NCBI GenBank assembly: GCA_037039925.1
Contig: JAXRKP010001138.1
Location: forward strand, 95,001 to 159,000
DNA length: 64,000 nt
Direction of reading: 5' to 3'
Source: Doris montereyensis
Lineage: Eukaryota > Mollusca > Gastropoda > Nudibranchia > Dorididae
Positions 58,013-64,000 of this stretch are shown here, piece after piece. Positions within the stretch are counted from its first letter, which is position 1, and each line of letters opens with the position of its first letter. The position numbers and the translations under genes are program-made. The notes beneath the pieces are model-generated. The model made no database searches. It was not told the DNA's origin and was given only the letters and a program-made list of their open reading frames with translations.

Positions 58013-58017
<5 letters not shown>

Positions 58018-58058
<41 letters not shown>
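58018..58058 (+). repeat. (CT)n microsatellite
   Basis: About 41 bp of CT repeats upstream of the family B copy. Confidence 0.95.
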
Positions 58059-58061
<3 letters not shown>

Positions 58062-58103
58062 CTCTCTCTCTCCCTCATCCCTTACCCAATCCCATATGTA
58101 CGT

Positions 58104-59128
<1,025 letters not shown>

Positions 59129-59129
59129 A

Positions 59130-59198
<69 letters not shown>
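59129..59198 (+). repeat. (TTA)n microsatellite
   Basis: About 70 bp of perfect trinucleotide repeat, shortly before the satellite. Confidence 0.97.
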
Positions 59199-59201
<3 letters not shown>

Positions 59202-59284
59202 AACGAAGAAATATGTTATTAGAGCTTTTTTTAAATTGCAGATAACGGCCGAAAAAAAGGGAAGTACTTGTTTGTTTTATTCGG

Positions 59285-62200
59285 ATAGTTGCGTTACGTA
59301 GTTAAGTTAGGTATGTGCGTTAGGTAGTTGCATTAGGTAGTTAAGTTAGGTAGTGTGTAAGGTAGTTAAGTTAGGTATGTGCGTTAGGTAGGTGCGTTAG
59401 TTAATTAAATTAGGTAAGTGCGTTAGTTAGTTAAGTTAGGTAGATGCGTTAGGTAGTTAAGTTAGGTAGGTGCGTTAGGTAGTTAAGTTAGGTAGGTGCG
59501 TAAGGTAGTTAAGTTAGGTATGTGCGTTAGTTAGTTAAGTTAGGTAGGTGCGTTAGGTAGTTAAGTTAGGTAGGTGCGTAAGGTAGTTAAGTTAGGTAGT
59601 TAGTGCGTTAGGTATGTGCGTTAGGTAGGTAGGTGCGTTAAGTTAAGTTAGGTAGGTGCGTAGTTAGTTAAGTTAGGTAGGTGCGTTAAGTTAGGTAGGT
59701 GCGTTAGGTAGTTAGTTAGGTGCGTTAGTTAGTTAGTTAGGTAGGTGCGTTAGTTAGTTAAGTTAGGTAGGTGCGTTAGTTAGTTAAGTTAGGTAGGTGC
59801 GTTAGTTAGTTAAGTTAGGTAGGTGCGTTAGTTAGTTAAGTTAGGTAGGTGCGTTAGGTAGTAGTTAAGTTAGGTAGGTGCGTTAGTTAGTTAAGTTAGG
59901 TAGGTGCGTTAGTTAGTTAAGTTAGGTAGGTGCGTTAGTTAGTTAAGTTAGGTAGGTGCATTAGTTAGTTAAGTTAGGTAGGTGCGTTAGTTAGTAGGTA
60001 GGTGCGTTAGTTATTAGGTGCGTTTGTTAGTCAAGTTAGGTAGGTGCGTTAGGTAGTTAAGTTAGGTAGTTAATTTAAGTAAATGCGTTAGGTAGTTAAT
60101 TTCGATAGGTGCGTTAGTTAGTTAAGTTAGGTAGTTACTTTAGATAGGTTCAGTTAGGTAGGTTCGTTTAGTTAATTTAGGCAGATCCGTTAGGTAGGTG
60201 CGTTTAGTTCAGTTAGGTAGTTAAGTTAGGTAGGTGCGTTAGGTTCTTTAGGTAGTTCCGTTAGATAGTTAAGTTAGGTAGTTCCGTTTGTTAGTCAAGT
60301 TAGGTAGAGGTGCGTTAGGTAGTTCCGTTAGGTAGTTAGATATGTCCGTAGGTAGTTCCGTTAGAATGCGTTAGCTGGTTAGTTAATTTCCGATAGGTGC
60401 GTTAGGTAGTTAAGTTAGGGTAGTTACTTTAGATAGGTGCGTTAGGTAGATAGTTCGTTAGGTAGTTAATTTAGGCAGATCCGTTAGGTAGGTGTTAGGT
60501 AGTTCCGTTAGATAGTTAGAGAATATCAGTTAGGTAGTTAAGTTAGGTAGGTGCGCTAGGTAGGTTCTTTAGGTAGTTCCGTTAGATAGTTAAGTTAGGT
60601 AGTTCCGTTAGATAGTGTCCGTTAGGTAGATCGGTTAGATAGTGTCCGTTAGGTAGGTCCGTTAGATAGTGTCCGTTAGATAGTGTCCGTAGGTAGTTCC
60701 GTTAGATAGTGTCCGTTAGCTGGTTCCGTTAGATAGTGTCCGTTAGGTAGTTCCGTTAGTGTCCGTTAGGTAGTTTAATGTCGTTAGGTAGTTAAGTTAG
60801 GTAGGTCTGTTATGTAGTTAAGTTAGATAGTGTCCGTTAGGGTAGTTAAGTTAGATAGTGTCCGTTAGGTAGTTAAGTTAGGTAGTGTCCGTTAGGTAGT
60901 TAAGTTAGATAGTGTCCGTTAGGTAGTTAAGTTAGAGAATATCCGTTAGGTAGTTAAGTTAGGTAGGTGCGTTAGGTAGGTTCGTTAGGTAGTTCCGTTA
61001 GATAGTGTCGTTAGGTAGGTCGGTTAGGTAGTTCCGTTAGGTAGTTCTGTTAGATAGATAGTGTCCGTTAGGTAGGTCCGTTAGATAGTGTCCGTTAGAT
61101 AGTGTCTGTAGGTAGTTTCGTTAGATAGTGTCCGTTAGCTGGTTCCGTTAGATAGTGTCCGTTAGATAGGTCCGTTAGGTAGTTCCGTTAGTGTCCGTTA
61201 GGTAGTTTTGTTAGATAGTGTCCGTTAGGTAGTTAAGTTAGGTAGGTCTGTTATGTAGTTAAGTTAGATAGTGTCCGTTAGGTAGTTAAGTTAGGTAGTG
61301 TCCGTTAGGTAGTTAAGTTAGGTAGGTCCGTTAGGTAGTTAGGTTAGATAGGTCCGTTAGGTAGTTAAGTTAGGTAGTGTTCGTTTGGTAGTTAAGTTAG
61401 ATAGTGTCCGTTAGGTAGTTAAGTTATTAGGTCCGTTAGGTAGTTAAGTTAGATAGTGTCCGTTAGGAGTTAGGATTAGATAGTGTCCGTTAGGTAATTC
61501 CGTTAGATAGTGTCCGTTAGGTAGTGTCCTTTAGATTGTGTCCATTAGGTAGGTCCGTTAGGTAGTTCCGTTAGATAGTTCGTTAGGTAGGTCCATTAGA
61601 TAGTGTCCGTTAGGTAGGTCCGTTACATAGTGTCCATAAGGTACGTCCGTTAGGTAGGATTGATAGGTCCGTTAGATAGTGTCCGTTAGGTAGTGTCCGT
61701 TAGATAGTGTCCGTTAGGTATAGTGTCCGTTAGATAGTGTCCGTTAGGTAGTGTCCGTTAGATAGTGTCCGTTAGATAGTGTCCATTAGGTACATCCGTT
61801 AGGTAGGTCTGTTAGGTAGTGTCCGTTAGATAGTGTCCGTTAGGTAGGTCCGTTAGGTAGGTCCGTTAAATAGTTCCGTTAGATAGTGCCCGTTAGTTAG
61901 TTCCGTTAGATACTGTCCGTTAGATAGTGTCCGTTAGGTAGGTCCGCTAGGTAGTTCCGTTAGATAATGTCCGTTAGATAGTGTCCGTCAGCTAGGTTCG
62001 TTAGATAGTTACACTAGTTAGATAGTTGCATTAGGTATTAATTTAGACAGATGTGTTAGGTAAGTGCATTGAATAGTTGCGTTAGGTAGTTAAGTTAGAT
62101 AGTGGCGTATTTGGTAATTCATTTAAATAGGTTGGTGCGCTAAATAGTTGCACTAGTTAGATAGTGTCCGTTAGGTAGGTCCGTTAGATAGTGTCCGTTA

Positions 62201-63118
62201 GATAGGTTCGTTAGGTAGGTCCGTTAGGTAGGTCCGTTAGGTAGTTCCGTTAGATAGTTTCGTTAGGTAGGTTCGTTAGGTAGTGTTCGTTAAATTGTGT
62301 CCGTTAGGTAGTTCCGTTAGATAGTGTCCGTTAGGTAGGTCCGTTATGGTGTCCGTTAGGTAGTGTCCGGTAGTTCCCGTTAGATAATGTGAGGTCCGTT
62401 AGATAGTGTCCGTTAGGTAGGTCCGTTAGGTAGTGTCCGCTAGACAGTGTCCGTTAGGTAGTTCCGTTAGATAGTGTCCGTTAGGTCCCGTTAGATAGTG
62501 TCCGTTAGGTAGTTCCGTTAGATAGGTAGGCCCGTTAGAGTGTCCGTTAGGTACTTCCGTTAGATAGTGTCTGTTAGTAGGTCCGTTAGAGTGTCCGTTA
62601 GGTAGTTCCGTTAGATAGTGTCCGTTAGGTAGGTCCGTTAGATAGTGTCCGTTAGGTAGGTCCGTTAGATAGTGTCTGTTAGGTAGGTCCGTTAGATAGT
62701 GTCTGTTAGGTAGGTCCGTTAGATATTGTCCGTTAGGTAGGTCCGTTAGATAGTGTCCGTTAGGTAGGTCCGTTAGATAGTGTCCGTTAGGTAGGTCCGT
62801 TAGATAGTGTCCGTTAGGTAGGTCCGTTAGATAGTGTCCGTTAGGTAGGTCCGTTAGATAGTGTCTGTTAGGTAGTTAGATATTGTCCGTTAGGTAGTCC
62901 GTTAGATAGTGTCCGTTAGGTAGTTCCGTTAGATAGTGTCGTTAGGTAGGTCTGTTAGATATTTAGTAGGTCCGTTAGATAGTGTCCGTTATGTAGTTAA
63001 GTTAGGTAGTTGCGTTAGGTAGTTAATTTAGATAGGTGTGTTAGGTAGGTGCGTTAAATAGTTGCGCTATGTAGTTAATTTAGGTAAGTGCGCTAGGTAG
63101 GTGCGTTAGATAGTTGCA
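59285..63118 (+). repeat. 3.8-kb satellite of 13/14-base GTTAGGTA / GTTAGATA units
   Basis: The array is built from short units: GTTAGGTAGTTAA, GTTAGGTAGGTGC, GTTAGTTAGTTAA, GTTAGGTAGTTCC, GTTAGGTAGGTCC (13 bases each) and GTTAGATAGTGTCC (14). They pair into dimers: a 26-base dimer dominates 59285-60060, and a 27-base dimer (GGTAGGTCC unit plus GATAGTGTCC unit) dominates about 62160-62995. Mixed forms lie between, and the GTGC/TTAA type returns at 62990-63118. The strand shown is strongly depleted of C. Confidence 0.97.
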
Positions 63119-64000
63119 TCATGCATCAACTGTGGAACTGCCACCTCATGGTGCAACAGCGCAACATACAGTTCCCCCGCCATCTTATTGACTCAAGTTC
63201 TTGTTGTTGTTTTAAAAGAAAACTATAGCCTACTAATTACAGCCTTTAGATAGACAAGAAACAAGCGATCCTTTTTTTGTGTGGCTAAAGCAACACGTGG
63301 CAGCTTAGCTACTAATCTGAGCACCTAACTAGATTTGTACTTACTTCATTATAAACACTCACACACTTGGCTACTGTTTCACTCCTCCTTCCCCCTCATC
63401 CCCTCTCTTTATTCCTTGCTATATCCCTTTTTATCTTTGTCTTTCTCTTTCTCAGTATCTTTTCCTATCACTTCCATGTCATTTTCATATTAACGAGCAT
63501 GGCATTTTATTCCAGTCAGATAGCAATAGACCTAGTACTAACAAAATGCCACATAGTAAAGACCACGTGTAACATTTCGGATGGTGGCAAAGGACACTCC
63601 ATTAGGAGTGGGACAGTGGGTGGCCTCCCTGGACTTCGGATGGTCATATGTTGTGGCTCGACCTCGCATAATTGGGGTCGAGACATTTCAACATCCAAGG
63701 AGCAGGGACATTAGGACTAACGTTAACAAATCTAGGAGTTGACATAACCACCGGCATGTTTCTAACATAGAAGAACATACAATCACAAACATAGCATGAA
63801 ACCAGGTAACGAGATGATGTATCTCGACAACTATAACTGATTTTTAAATGTTTTTAAAATTTACTCATTTATTTATTTATTTAGTTGGTCATTTTTATAA
63901 TTTATTACTCTTTTGTTTTGTTTTTGTTAGGCTACTAATCTTAAAGATGTAACAAACATTGTTTTCTCTTTTTCGACATGCATGACTAATTGAATATAAC
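63119..64000. other. Sequence beyond the satellite
   Basis: No gene recognised. ORFs at 63367-63714 (+) and 63516-63698 (-) overlap each other and show no family features. Confidence 0.4.

Noticed and set aside
62160..62995. Minus-strand open frame of a 9-residue repeat (DLPNGHYLT) across the 27-base satellite dimer
   Set aside because: The frame is open only because 27 is divisible by three. There is no start codon, and frequent unit-length changes break it. Satellite DNA is the simpler reading.
59285..63118. Telomeric repeat array
   Set aside because: TTAGG occurs but never as a pure tandem TTAGG or TTAGGG array. The true unit is 13/14 bases with unique tails.
63367..63714. 115-residue ORF after the satellite
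   Set aside because: No family match, and an equally open frame lies on the opposite strand. Not supported as a gene.

Overview
This is an AT-rich animal genomic window with multi-exon genes, GT-AG introns and dense interspersed repeats. The repeat flora suggests a lophotrochozoan, most likely a gastropod mollusc: very many (CT)n arrays, RTE-type and L2/CR1-type LINE fossils, tRNA-derived SINEs, and short TIR elements. The phylum is an inference and I do not name a species. Two conserved protein genes are recognisable, both on the + strand.

Gene 1 (15-20011) is a type II phosphatidylinositol 4-kinase (PI4K2). Nine coding exons are visible, from the N-lobe exon carrying SGSYFV to the C-terminal FFSWC and stop. 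The 5' exon or exons lie upstream of the window. Intron 1 (182-11567) is full of mobile-element debris. It also holds a diverged second copy of the N-lobe exon (about 10149-10395), which I consider the most interesting single item here.

Gene 2 (38937-53735) is EIF3J, the j subunit of translation initiation factor eIF3. It is complete in nine exons, from MSDDW to EEDDFI and stop. Its intron 2 holds a roughly 2-kb TIR-bounded, CpG-rich insert (40034-42073), a tRNA-Glu-like pseudogene and a transposon-derived zinc-finger ORF. Its intron 8 holds a 930-bp element with 23-bp TIRs and TA ends.

The 19-kb stretch between the genes (20012-38936) contains no host gene I can support. It holds a dead Tc1-like transposase, several pairs of duplicated segments, many copies of a small dispersed repeat ending in a shared 3' domain, and (CT)n arrays. 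Between about 33.4 and 38.3 kb the sequence looks like a patchwork, with second copies of nearby blocks interrupted by CT-rich patches. Downstream of EIF3J come more copies of the dispersed repeat, the longest CT array (58221-58553) and a 3.8-kb satellite built on 13/14-base GTTAGGTA/GTTAGATA units (59285-63118).

Both conserved genes, one transposon ORF and the duplicate exon show single-base length errors, mostly at short A runs, that break otherwise well-conserved frames. Because two unrelated essential genes are affected while their splice sites stay intact, I read most of these as residual assembly indels rather than gene decay. The two genes show no functional linkage; their adjacency looks incidental.
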